Made by a program: the position numbers and the translations under genes. The notes beneath the pieces were generated by a model. It had not been told where the DNA came from. It made no database searches and saw nothing but the letters and a program-made list of their open reading frames with translations. This document shows positions 34,092 to 41,898 of a DNA stretch of 64,000 nt, in pieces (within the stretch, counting starts at the first letter, position 1; each line of letters starts with the position of its first letter). The stretch covers positions 1 to 64,000 of the forward strand of contig CAMCUY010000004.1 of the NCBI GenBank assembly GCA_945879075.1. Reading direction: 5' to 3'. Source of the stretch: Akkermansia muciniphila. Its GTDB lineage: Bacteria > Verrucomicrobiota > Verrucomicrobiia > Verrucomicrobiales > Akkermansiaceae.

Positions 34092-34925
34092 ATGAAGTGC
34101 TGCCATTTCTCCGCCGCGGGTTTTTTCCTCTCCGCACTCGTCGCCTCCGCCGCCGCTGAAACTCCGGTCCCGGCGGTCAAGGAAATGAACTTCCTCGAAA
34201 TCCTCGCGAAGGGCGGCATCATGATGTATCCGCTCGGCCTGATGTCGGTCATCACCGTGGTGTTGATCCTTATTTTCCTCCTCACCGTCCGCCGCAACGC
34301 CATCGTCAGCGACCGCTTCATGAGCAGCGCCGAGGCGATGATCCGCAAGCGCGACTTCCTCGGCCTCAGCACCCTGAGCCACCGCCGCAACGAGTGCATG
34401 GCCCGCGTCACACAGAAGACCCTCGATTTCATGGCCGCCAATCCCGGCACCGCCTTCGAAAACGTCCGCGAAGTCGCCCAGACCGAAGGCTCCCACCAAG
34501 CCGGCATGCTCACCTCCCGCATCACCTATCTCGCCGACATCGGCGCGATCGCCCCAATGGTCGGCTTGCTCGGAACCGTGTTCGGGATGATCGAGGCGTT
34601 CATGCAAATCTACTCCGGCCAAGTCCAGGGCGTGCGCGAAATGGGATTGGCCGAGGGCGTTTCCAAAGCGCTCATCGCCACCGCCGGAGGCCTCGCCATC
34701 AGCATTCCGGCGCTCGCCTTCTACTCGATCTTCCGCGGCCGGGTGCAAAAATACGTCTCGGAACTCGAAGCCGCTTGCACCCATTTCGTCATCCTCCTGC
34801 ACGCGCAGCTTGAGCGCCAGCCGGCCCAGTCCTATGCCAATCCGGTCCAGCGCGGCCCCGAAGACTACGCCATGCCCGTCGCCTCCCCGCTCTCCGGAGA
34901 GCGTCCCGACCTGCACGGGATCTAA
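34092..34925 (+). CDS. ExbB/TolQ/MotA-family proton channel subunit, second copy
   Basis: The 277-residue protein has a signal-like N-terminus (FFLSALVASAAAET), then three membrane helices (MMYPLGLMSVITVVLILIFL, IGAIAPMVGLLGTVFGM, TAGGLAISIPALAFYSI). The APMVGLLGTVFGMIEAF block is the family signature. Between helices 1 and 2 lies a cytoplasmic helical segment (AEAMIRKRDFLGLSTLSHRRNECMARV). It is 112 bp after the toroid gene and 11 bp before a third ExbD, so it forms a second channel set in the same cluster. Confidence 0.9.
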   Translation: MKCCHFSAAGFFLSALVASAAAETPVPAVKEMNFLEILAKGGIMMYPLGLMSVITVVLILIFLLTVRRNAIVSDRFMSSAEAMIRKRDFLGLSTLSHRRNECMARVTQKTLDFMAANPGTAFENVREVAQTEGSHQAGMLTSRITYLADIGAIAPMVGLLGTVFGMIEAFMQIYSGQVQGVREMGLAEGVSKALIATAGGLAISIPALAFYSIFRGRVQKYVSELEAACTHFVILLHAQLERQPAQSYANPVQRGPEDYAMPVASPLSGERPDLHGI

Positions 34926-34936
34926 CTGACAACGGG

Positions 34937-35356
34937 ATGAAGTTCTCCAATCGTCAGCCGCCTGCGATCGCCATCCAATTGGCGCCGATGATCGACATCC
35001 TGCTTTTGCTGCTCAGCTTTTTCATCATCAGCTGGCAGTTCAGCAAATCCGAGACCGAGCTCAACGTTTCCGTCCCCACCGCCCAGGAAGGCGCGGAACC
35101 CGAGCGCGTGCGCGGGGAAATCATCATCAACGTGCTCGCCGACGGCGTGATCCGCGTCGAAGGCCTCGCCGTGGACCGCCAGCAGTTGTTCGACAAGCTC
35201 TCCGCCATCGCCAAGCAGTTCCAGAACCAACCCGTGCGGATCCGCGGCGACGGCGGCGTCGCCTACCAGCGCATTGTGGAAGTGATCGACACCTGCCAGA
35301 AAGCCGGGATTTGGAACATTTCCTTCGCGACCCAGCGCCCGGAACCGGCCAAGTGA
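34937..35356 (+). CDS. ExbD/TolR-family proton channel subunit, third copy
   Basis: The 139-residue protein starts MKFSNRQPPAIAIQLAPMID with the channel Asp at residue 20. Its membrane helix (ILLLLLSFFIISWQF) and periplasmic domain (VRIRGDGGVAYQRIVEVIDTCQKAGIWNISFAT) have the TolR form. It directly follows the second ExbB. All three ExbD copies in the cluster keep the Asp, so none looks inactive. Confidence 0.9.
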   Translation: MKFSNRQPPAIAIQLAPMIDILLLLLSFFIISWQFSKSETELNVSVPTAQEGAEPERVRGEIIINVLADGVIRVEGLAVDRQQLFDKLSAIAKQFQNQPVRIRGDGGVAYQRIVEVIDTCQKAGIWNISFATQRPEPAK

Positions 35357-35399
35357 TTCACTTGGCAAACGCCCCGAAACGGACAACGCTCCCCGCATC

Positions 35400-37772
35400 T
35401 TGAAACGCGCGCTCGCACTTCTCATTCTCGTCGCCAGCCCGGCAATCGCCCAGATTCCCCGGGCCGAGGCCGTCGATCCCGCGTTGAGTCCGAACGCCTC
35501 CAACGACTTCTTCCAGCGCGGCAAAAACCTCTACGACTCCGCCCAGGCGAGCACCACCCAGCAAAACCGCATCGATTACTTCCAGCGCGCCGCGCAGATT
35601 TTTTCCGAATACCTCACCTCGTTTCCCAATCATCCGAACGCCGAAATGGCATGGTGGTATCTGGGAAACAGCTACTATCAAGCCGGCCAGATCGACGACG
35701 GGAAACGCTGCTTCAGCACCTTGTTGAACCGCTACGGCAAGGGCAAGTGGGCCGCCGCCGCCGCCTACACGCTCGCCGCAGATCATTATAACAAGTCGGA
35801 ATACGCCTTCGCCGCGCCCATGTTCGAGCGCTTCGCCGCGAATTCCGCCAAGCCCGAAGAACAAGTGCGCGGCACCTACCTCGCGGGAAACTGTTACCGG
35901 CTCCTCGGCCGCGACCGCGAGGCCGTGACCGCGTTCAGGAAAATCACCGAGGACCGCGCCGGCGGCTTGTATGCCGCGCAAGCCAAGGTCGCGCTCGGCC
36001 ACCTGGCATTGAAGACCGGCAAGGGGCCGGAAGCCCTCGCCCTCTTCGAGCAAGTCATCGGCGGACCCTCCTCCGCGAAAATCCGCGGCGAGGCGGCGCT
36101 GCACGCCTCGCTCACCGCCACCAAACTCGGCCAGACCGACCTTGCCGACAAATACCTCCAGCTCATCCTCCGCACGCCCGGAATGGAGGATTTCAGCCCG
36201 GACGCCCAGACCGCGCTGATGGCCAACTTGTTCGCCAAAAAGGAATACCGCGAGGTCGTCGACATCTTCCGCCGCGGCGCCGCCAAGGCCGTCGGCGAAA
36301 AAGAGGCTGACCGCCTGATGATCGCCGGCCGTGCCTACATGCGCCTGCAACTGCCGAGCGAGGCACTCCAGCTTTTCCGCGAGGTCGAGCGCTTGGTTAG
36401 ACCCGAGACGGACACCGCCTTCCAGGCTTCCTACTACCGGCTGCTGTGCTTTTTCCAAATCGAAGGCCGCCACCTGCCGGACCAGGTGGACGCGTTTCTG
36501 CAGCTCTACAGCAAGTCCCGCCCGCTAGATCCGCGCATCCACACCGCCCTCATGATGAAGGCGGAAACCTTGTTCTCCAACAAGGACATCGCCGGCGCCG
36601 CCAAGGCTTACAGAGAGATCAACGCCTCTTTCATCAGCGAGAAAAACCGCCCCGGCCTGCTCTATCAGCGCGGATGGTGTCTCGCCGAAGCCGGCGACGC
36701 CCAAGGCGCGATCCGCTCCTTCAGCGACTTCATCAACAAATATGCCGCCGACTCCCGGGTGCCCTCCGCCATCGCCAAGCGCGCCACTGCCTATGCCGAG
36801 AGCGCCGAGCCCGCGAAAGCCATTTCGGACTACGACCGCCTGACCGCCGCCGGCATCCCGGAGGATCTCAACTCGTTCGGCTGGCTCGAGTCCGCCCGCT
36901 TGCGCCGCGCCGAGAGCAACATCCCGGACATGATCCTCCGCTATCAGGGACTTCTGAAAAACGTCAAAAACCTCAGCGACAACCTGCAAGCCGAGGCCAA
37001 CTACTGGATCGGCTGGGGACTCGTGAAAACCAACGTCGCCAAAGACGCCGTCGATTACCTCGAAAAGTCCCGCACCCTCCGCCCGGACGCTTACGCCAAA
37101 CACGCCGGACTCCTCCTTATACTCGGCTACTTCGCCTCGCAAGATCCCCTCAAACTCGCCGCCGAGATCAACCTCGCGATCGACAAGAAATATGACGCGG
37201 ACATCCCCGACCAGGCGATCCAGTGGTCCGGCATGCAATCCTACAACGCCGGTGATTACTCCTCCGCCGCCAAGTCGCTCGCCCTGGTCTCCAACCCCGA
37301 GGAACCCCGCGAAACTCCCAAGGAAGTCTGGCGCTACCTCGCCAAGGCCCGCCTCGGATCCGGCGACCCCGAGGGCGCGCTCGCTGCGGCGAACAACCTG
37401 CTCGCCGTCGAGGACAATTCCGGCTGGAAAGCCGACGGCCTACTCGACCGCGGCCGCGCCCTGCTCGCCCTCAAGCGCCCCGAAGAAGCCCGCAAGGCGG
37501 CCGACGAAGCGCTCGCCCTCCGCCCGCAAGGCCACACCAGCGCCGGCCTCAATATTCTCGTCGGCGACCTTGAACTCCAAGCCGGCGACGCCAAGACCGC
37601 CGCCGGAAAATACCTCATCGTCGTCGAGTTCCACGAGGACAAGGAGCTCAAGCCGCTCGCATTTTGGAAACTCATCCAAGCCCTTGAACAACAAGGCGAC
37701 CGCGCCGAAGCTGAAAAATACCGCCTGAAGCTCAAGACCGAATTTCCCGACTGGAAGCCTCCCGTCCCTTAG
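35400..37772 (+). CDS. Large exported TPR-repeat protein, last gene of the envelope cluster
   Basis: The 790-residue protein starts at a TTG (35400) that gives a clean signal peptide (MKRALALLILVASPAIAQIP). Many TPR-type units follow, including RIDYFQRAAQIFSEYLTSFPNHPNAEMAWWYLGNSYYQAG and later ADGLLDRGRALLALKRPEEARKAADEALAL. Some early units resemble YbgF/BamD-type TPRs, which work with Tol or outer-membrane assembly systems. It follows the third ExbD by 43 bp. speA begins 26 bp after its stop and may be co-transcribed. Confidence 0.82.
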   Translation: MKRALALLILVASPAIAQIPRAEAVDPALSPNASNDFFQRGKNLYDSAQASTTQQNRIDYFQRAAQIFSEYLTSFPNHPNAEMAWWYLGNSYYQAGQIDDGKRCFSTLLNRYGKGKWAAAAAYTLAADHYNKSEYAFAAPMFERFAANSAKPEEQVRGTYLAGNCYRLLGRDREAVTAFRKITEDRAGGLYAAQAKVALGHLALKTGKGPEALALFEQVIGGPSSAKIRGEAALHASLTATKLGQTDLADKYLQLILRTPGMEDFSPDAQTALMANLFAKKEYREVVDIFRRGAAKAVGEKEADRLMIAGRAYMRLQLPSEALQLFREVERLVRPETDTAFQASYYRLLCFFQIEGRHLPDQVDAFLQLYSKSRPLDPRIHTALMMKAETLFSNKDIAGAAKAYREINASFISEKNRPGLLYQRGWCLAEAGDAQGAIRSFSDFINKYAADSRVPSAIAKRATAYAESAEPAKAISDYDRLTAAGIPEDLNSFGWLESARLRRAESNIPDMILRYQGLLKNVKNLSDNLQAEANYWIGWGLVKTNVAKDAVDYLEKSRTLRPDAYAKHAGLLLILGYFASQDPLKLAAEINLAIDKKYDADIPDQAIQWSGMQSYNAGDYSSAAKSLALVSNPEEPRETPKEVWRYLAKARLGSGDPEGALAAANNLLAVEDNSGWKADGLLDRGRALLALKRPEEARKAADEALALRPQGHTSAGLNILVGDLELQAGDAKTAAGKYLIVVEFHEDKELKPLAFWKLIQALEQQGDRAEAEKYRLKLKTEFPDWKPPVP

Positions 37773-37798
37773 CAAATCCAAGATTCCCTTCCCTTTCC

Positions 37799-39751
37799 AT
37801 GACACCTCCCGCCATCACTGCCGCACCGACCAAGCCAGCCAAGCGCAAATCCGAAAACGCCTGGACGCCCGAGAAATCCTCCGAGCTCTATGGCGTCGAC
37901 ACCTGGGGCCACGGCTTCTTCGGCGTCAACAAAGCCGGCCACGTCACCGTTCGTCTCGAGGACGACGAGGCCCAGGCCGAGGTCTCGCTCTTCGAAGTCA
38001 TCGACGGCCTGCGCGACCGCGGCACCCACCTGCCCGTGCTCCTCCGTTTCCGCGACCTGCTGCATTCCCGCATCACGGAAATCAACGAGTCCTTCCGCAA
38101 GGCGATCAAGGAAACCAAATACCGCGGCGAATACCGCGGCGTCTATCCGATCAAGGTCAACCAGCAGCGCCAGGTCATCGAGGAAATCGCCGAGTTCGGG
38201 AAGAAATACCACTACGGCCTCGAAGCCGGCTCCAAGCCCGAGCTCATCGCCGCGCTCGCCCACATGCACGACCCCGAGGCCTACCTCATTTGCAACGGCT
38301 ACAAGGACGAGGAGTTCATCGACCTCGCACTCCACGCCCAGAAAATGGGCCTCCGCGTCATGCTCGTCCTGGAAATGCCCAGCGAGCTCAACCTCATCCT
38401 CGAACGCTCGCGCAAAATCGGTATCCTGCCCAACCTCGGCGTCCGCGTCCGCCTCTCCACCAAGGGCTCCGGCCACTGGCAGGACAGCGCCGGCGACAAG
38501 TCCGTCTTCGGCCTCAACGCCTCCCAAGTCATCGCCGTGGTCGATCACCTCAAGGACACCGGCTACATCGGCTGCCTGAAAATGCTGCACTACCACCAGG
38601 GCTCGCAGATTCCTAACATCGCCGCCATCCGCGAGGGCGCCACCGAGGCCGTCCGCATGTATTGCGACCTCGTCAAGGAAGGCGCGCCCATGGGCGTGCT
38701 CGACATCGGCGGCGGCATGGCCGTCGACTACGACGGCTCGCACACCAATTTCCACTCGTCCTGCAACTACTCGGTCCCGGAATACTGCACCGACATCGTC
38801 GAGGTCGTCTCCCAGATTTGTGACAAGGCCGGCGTCGCCCACCCCAACCTCATCTCCGAGTCCGGCCGCGCCGTCGTCGCCTACTACTCGGTCCTCGTTT
38901 TCAACATTCTCGACGTTACCAGCGCCCAGAACAGCGAGGCCGCCCCGGCCATTCCCGAAAACGCCCCGCAAAACCTCACCAACATCATCGAGGTCAACAA
39001 GGTCATCAACAAGAAGAACCTCCAGGAGTGCTTCAACGACGCTATTTACTACCGCGACCAGATGCGCGCCCAGTTCTTCTACGGCGCCGCCACCCTCCGC
39101 GAGCGCGGCCTCGCCGAGGCCTGGTTCTGGCACATCGTCACCCGCATTTCCAACCTCATCGCCGAGCTCGACGACATCCCGGAAGACCTCCGCGAGCTGT
39201 CCTCCACCCTCGTCGATTTCTACTACGGAAATTTCTCGCTCTTCCAGTCCCTGCCCGACTCGTGGGCCATCGATCAGGTCTTTCCCGTCATGCCCATCCA
39301 CCGGCTCGACGAGAAACCGAAGAACCGCGCCGTGCTCGCCGACATCACCTGCGACTGCGACGGCAAGATCGACCGCTTCATCGACAAGGAGGACGTCGCT
39401 AAAATCCTCCCGCTCCACGACTTCAAACAAGGCGAACCCTACTACCTCGCCGTCTTCCTCGTCGGAGCCTATCAGGAAACTCTGGGCGATCTCCACAACC
39501 TCCTTGGCGACACCAACGTCGTCGGCGTGCACTTGGAAAAGGGCAAGCCGGTTTACACCCACGAAGTCGAGGGCGACACCGTCGCCGACGTGCTCAGCTA
39601 CGTCGAGTTCGACCCCAAGGAGCTCGTCACCCGCTTCCGCAACTTCGCCGAGAAAGCCGTCGCCGAAGGCCGGATCTCGCCGAAAGAGCGCCGCGAGATC
39701 CTCGACCTCTTCCGCGAGGGACTTGCCGGCTACACCTACTTCGAGAGCTGA
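37799..39751 (+). CDS. speA: Biosynthetic arginine decarboxylase SpeA
   Basis: The 650-residue PLP enzyme makes agmatine from arginine for polyamine synthesis. Family marks are YPIKVNQQRQVIEEI with the PLP lysine at 119, GLEAGSKPELIAAL, the HYHQGSQIPN segment, VLDIGGGMAVDYDGS, LISESGRAVVAYYSVLVFN, and late ITCDCDGKIDRFID and YLAVFLVGAYQETLGDLHNLLGDTN. It is long, like the bacterial SpeA type, and not the short acid-induced type. The mnmA gene on the other strand ends 18 bp after it. Confidence 0.95.
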   Translation: MTPPAITAAPTKPAKRKSENAWTPEKSSELYGVDTWGHGFFGVNKAGHVTVRLEDDEAQAEVSLFEVIDGLRDRGTHLPVLLRFRDLLHSRITEINESFRKAIKETKYRGEYRGVYPIKVNQQRQVIEEIAEFGKKYHYGLEAGSKPELIAALAHMHDPEAYLICNGYKDEEFIDLALHAQKMGLRVMLVLEMPSELNLILERSRKIGILPNLGVRVRLSTKGSGHWQDSAGDKSVFGLNASQVIAVVDHLKDTGYIGCLKMLHYHQGSQIPNIAAIREGATEAVRMYCDLVKEGAPMGVLDIGGGMAVDYDGSHTNFHSSCNYSVPEYCTDIVEVVSQICDKAGVAHPNLISESGRAVVAYYSVLVFNILDVTSAQNSEAAPAIPENAPQNLTNIIEVNKVINKKNLQECFNDAIYYRDQMRAQFFYGAATLRERGLAEAWFWHIVTRISNLIAELDDIPEDLRELSSTLVDFYYGNFSLFQSLPDSWAIDQVFPVMPIHRLDEKPKNRAVLADITCDCDGKIDRFIDKEDVAKILPLHDFKQGEPYYLAVFLVGAYQETLGDLHNLLGDTNVVGVHLEKGKPVYTHEVEGDTVADVLSYVEFDPKELVTRFRNFAEKAVAEGRISPKERREILDLFREGLAGYTYFES

Positions 39752-39769
39752 AGCCAAAAGCCGCCGGGA

Positions 39770-40849
39770 TCACTCCACGCTCTCGAAAACCCCGCCGCCT
39801 ACCAACCGGCCGCCCTCATAGAGCGCGCAGATCTGGCCGGGGGCGATGGCACGCTGCGGGCGATGAAATTTGAGGCGGATCTTCCCGCCTTCCAGCGGCT
39901 CTAACGTGCCAGGCTCGGCTTTGGCGCGGTAGCGCGGCTGGGCATCGATCAGGCGGCGGGTGTCGAAGGGTTCGTTGAGCGCGCTGAGCGTGCCGACGGT
40001 GCATTCGGTGGCGTAGAGCCCCGCGGATTCCGGCGTGTCCCAGCCGACGATGAGGCGGTTTTTCGCCGGGTCCTTGCCGACGACGACGTAAGCCATGCCA
40101 TCGCGCGGCGAGGCGACGCCGTGGCCTTTCCGCTGGCCGAGCGTGTAGAGGTGCAACCCGCTGTGCTCGCCGAGCACCTTGCCGGCCGGATCGACAATTT
40201 CGCCCGGCGTGTCGGCGACGTAGTGGCGGAGGAAATCGCTCATTTTCACCTGGCCGAGGAAGCAGATCCCCTGGCTGTCCTTCTTCTCCGCCACCGGCAG
40301 CTGGAAGCGGCGGGCGACTTCGCGGACTTCCGGCTTGAGCATTTCCCCGGTCGGGAAAAGCGCGTGCGCCGCCTGGCGCTGGGTCATCAGCGAGAGGAAG
40401 TAACTCTGGTCCTTGTTAGGATCCGCGCCGCGAAGGATGGCGGCGGAACCATCGCTTAAGGTCCGGCGGCGGGCGTAGTGGCCGGTGGCGACGTGCTCGA
40501 ATCCTTGGGAGAGCGCGTAGTCGAGAAACACTCCGAATTTCATCTCCCGGTTGCACCAGACGTCCGGGTTCGGCGTGATGCCCGAACGGTAGCCTTCGAT
40601 GAGATATTCGACGATGCGGTCGCGGTAGGAGTCGATCAAATCAATCACCCGGAACTCGATGCCCAGCGATTTCGCCACCGCGCGCGCGTCCTCGATGTCC
40701 TGTTCCCACGGGCAATCGCCGGGAATCCCCTCGTCATTGATCCAGTTCTTCATGTAGCCGGCCGCCACCTCGTGGCCCTGCTCCACCAGCAGCGCCGCCG
40801 CCACCGCGCTGTCCACCCCGCCGGAGAGTCCTACCAACACCTTCGCCAT
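39770..40849 (-). CDS. mnmA: tRNA-specific 2-thiouridylase MnmA
   Basis: The 359-residue enzyme adds sulfur to U34 of Lys, Glu and Gln tRNAs. The PP-loop SGGVDSAV is at 9-16. The catalytic cysteines are in NPDVWCNREMKFG (Cys99) and DSQGICFLG (Cys196). KDQSYFL and GQRKGHGVA are also conserved. I chose the ATG at 40849; upstream in-frame codons are part of the inverted repeat at 40862-40956 and encode repetitive nonsense. Confidence 0.95.
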   Translation of the reverse strand: MAKVLVGLSGGVDSAVAAALLVEQGHEVAAGYMKNWINDEGIPGDCPWEQDIEDARAVAKSLGIEFRVIDLIDSYRDRIVEYLIEGYRSGITPNPDVWCNREMKFGVFLDYALSQGFEHVATGHYARRRTLSDGSAAILRGADPNKDQSYFLSLMTQRQAAHALFPTGEMLKPEVREVARRFQLPVAEKKDSQGICFLGQVKMSDFLRHYVADTPGEIVDPAGKVLGEHSGLHLYTLGQRKGHGVASPRDGMAYVVVGKDPAKNRLIVGWDTPESAGLYATECTVGTLSALNEPFDTRRLIDAQPRYRAKAEPGTLEPLEGGKIRLKFHRPQRAIAPGQICALYEGGRLVGGGVFESVE

Positions 40850-40861
40850 GCGGGAAGCGTC

Positions 40862-40956
40862 GAACATCGAACATCGAACGTCCAACATCGAACGTTGAAA
40901 AAAAGAAAAATTTCCCGCTTCGATGTTCAATGTTGGACGTTCGATGTTCGATGTTC
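40862..40956. repeat. 32-bp inverted repeat between mnmA and yicC
   Basis: The left arm (40862-40893) and right arm (40925-40956) are inverted copies that match at 31 of 32 positions, with a 31-bp A-rich spacer. The unit is itself repetitive, built from GAACATC/GATGTTC words. It lies exactly between two divergent genes, so both promoters must lie in or beside it. A related 35-bp unit occurs inside the U32 peptidase gene at 50120. Confidence 0.85.
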
Positions 40957-40967
40957 ATCCTCCGGCC

Positions 40968-41843
40968 ATGCATTCAATGACAGGATTCGGCCGCGGCTCG
41001 GCGGCGACGGCCGTGTGGCAGGCCACCGTGGAAATCAGCGCCGTTAACCGCAAGCAGGCCGAAGTTGTCCTGCAAGCGCCCCGCGAGCTCAACGAACTCG
41101 ACGCCCGCATCCGCCAGGCCGTGCTCGCTACGGTTTCCCGCGGCCGCATCCAGGTGGCCGTCCATCTGGAACGCGCCCACACCGCCCTCGCCGATTTCCG
41201 CATCGACCCCGCGCTGGCCCAGGCCTTTTCCGCCGCCTTCACCGCCTTGAGCGAGGCCATCGGCCACCCGGTGGTTCCCGCCGCGGCCGACTACCTCCGC
41301 CAGCCCGGCCTGATCACGATGGGCAGCGGTGAGATCGATGCCGAGGTCGCCTGGCACGCCATCGAGCCCGCCCTAACCGACGCGCTCGCCCAGCTCGCCG
41401 CGATGCGCTCCAGCGAGGGCGAGCACCTCAAGACCGACTTCATCGCCCGCCTCGACACGCTCGTTTCCTTCTCCCGAAAAATCGCCGCCGAGGCACCCGG
41501 CCGCCCAGTCCGCCAGCGCGAGCTGCTCGCCAAGCGGCTGCGCGACGCCGGCCTCGAACTCGATCCCGCCGACGAGCGCGTCGCCAAGGAAATCGCGCTA
41601 TTCGCCGACCGCTGCGACGTGAGCGAGGAAATCACCCGGCTCGACTCGCACTTCGCGAAATTCCGCGAATACCTCGACGCTGCCGAACCGCCCGGCCGCG
41701 CGCTGGATTTCCTCTGTCAGGAACTCTTCCGCGAGTTCAACACCATCGGCTCCAAGGCGAACGACGCGTCCATCGCACAGACCATCGTCGAGGCGAAGAC
41801 CGAGCTGGAGAAAATCCGCGAGCAGGTGCAAAACATCGAGTGA
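40968..41843 (+). CDS. yicC: YicC-family endoribonuclease
   Basis: The 291-residue protein begins MHSMTGFGRG, the family's hallmark N-terminus. It ends with the conserved HFAKFREYLDAAEPPGRALDFLCQELFREFNTIGSKANDA and VEAKTELEKIREQVQNIE block. YicC proteins are reported endoribonucleases that affect small-RNA turnover. The start at ATG 40968 follows the inverted repeat; the ORF upstream of it is repeat sequence only. Confidence 0.93.
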   Translation: MHSMTGFGRGSAATAVWQATVEISAVNRKQAEVVLQAPRELNELDARIRQAVLATVSRGRIQVAVHLERAHTALADFRIDPALAQAFSAAFTALSEAIGHPVVPAAADYLRQPGLITMGSGEIDAEVAWHAIEPALTDALAQLAAMRSSEGEHLKTDFIARLDTLVSFSRKIAAEAPGRPVRQRELLAKRLRDAGLELDPADERVAKEIALFADRCDVSEEITRLDSHFAKFREYLDAAEPPGRALDFLCQELFREFNTIGSKANDASIAQTIVEAKTELEKIREQVQNIE

Positions 41844-41898
41844 TCGACGCCGCAGCTAACGCATTTGGACTCCAGGCGAGACGCTCCAGCTACTTTCA

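Noticed and set aside
37769-39757. Minus-strand open frame of 662 codons
   Set aside because: It mirrors speA codon for codon and has Val/Asp/Glu/Gly shadow composition. SpeA is unmistakable on the other strand.
40862-40956. Possible CRISPR array because of repeated GAACATC words
   Set aside because: The words form one inverted repeat with a single short spacer, not regularly spaced direct repeats, and no cas gene is near.
40923-40967. Upstream start for YicC inside the inverted repeat
   Set aside because: The extra residues come from repeat DNA. The family's N-terminal MHSMTGFGRG begins at 40968.
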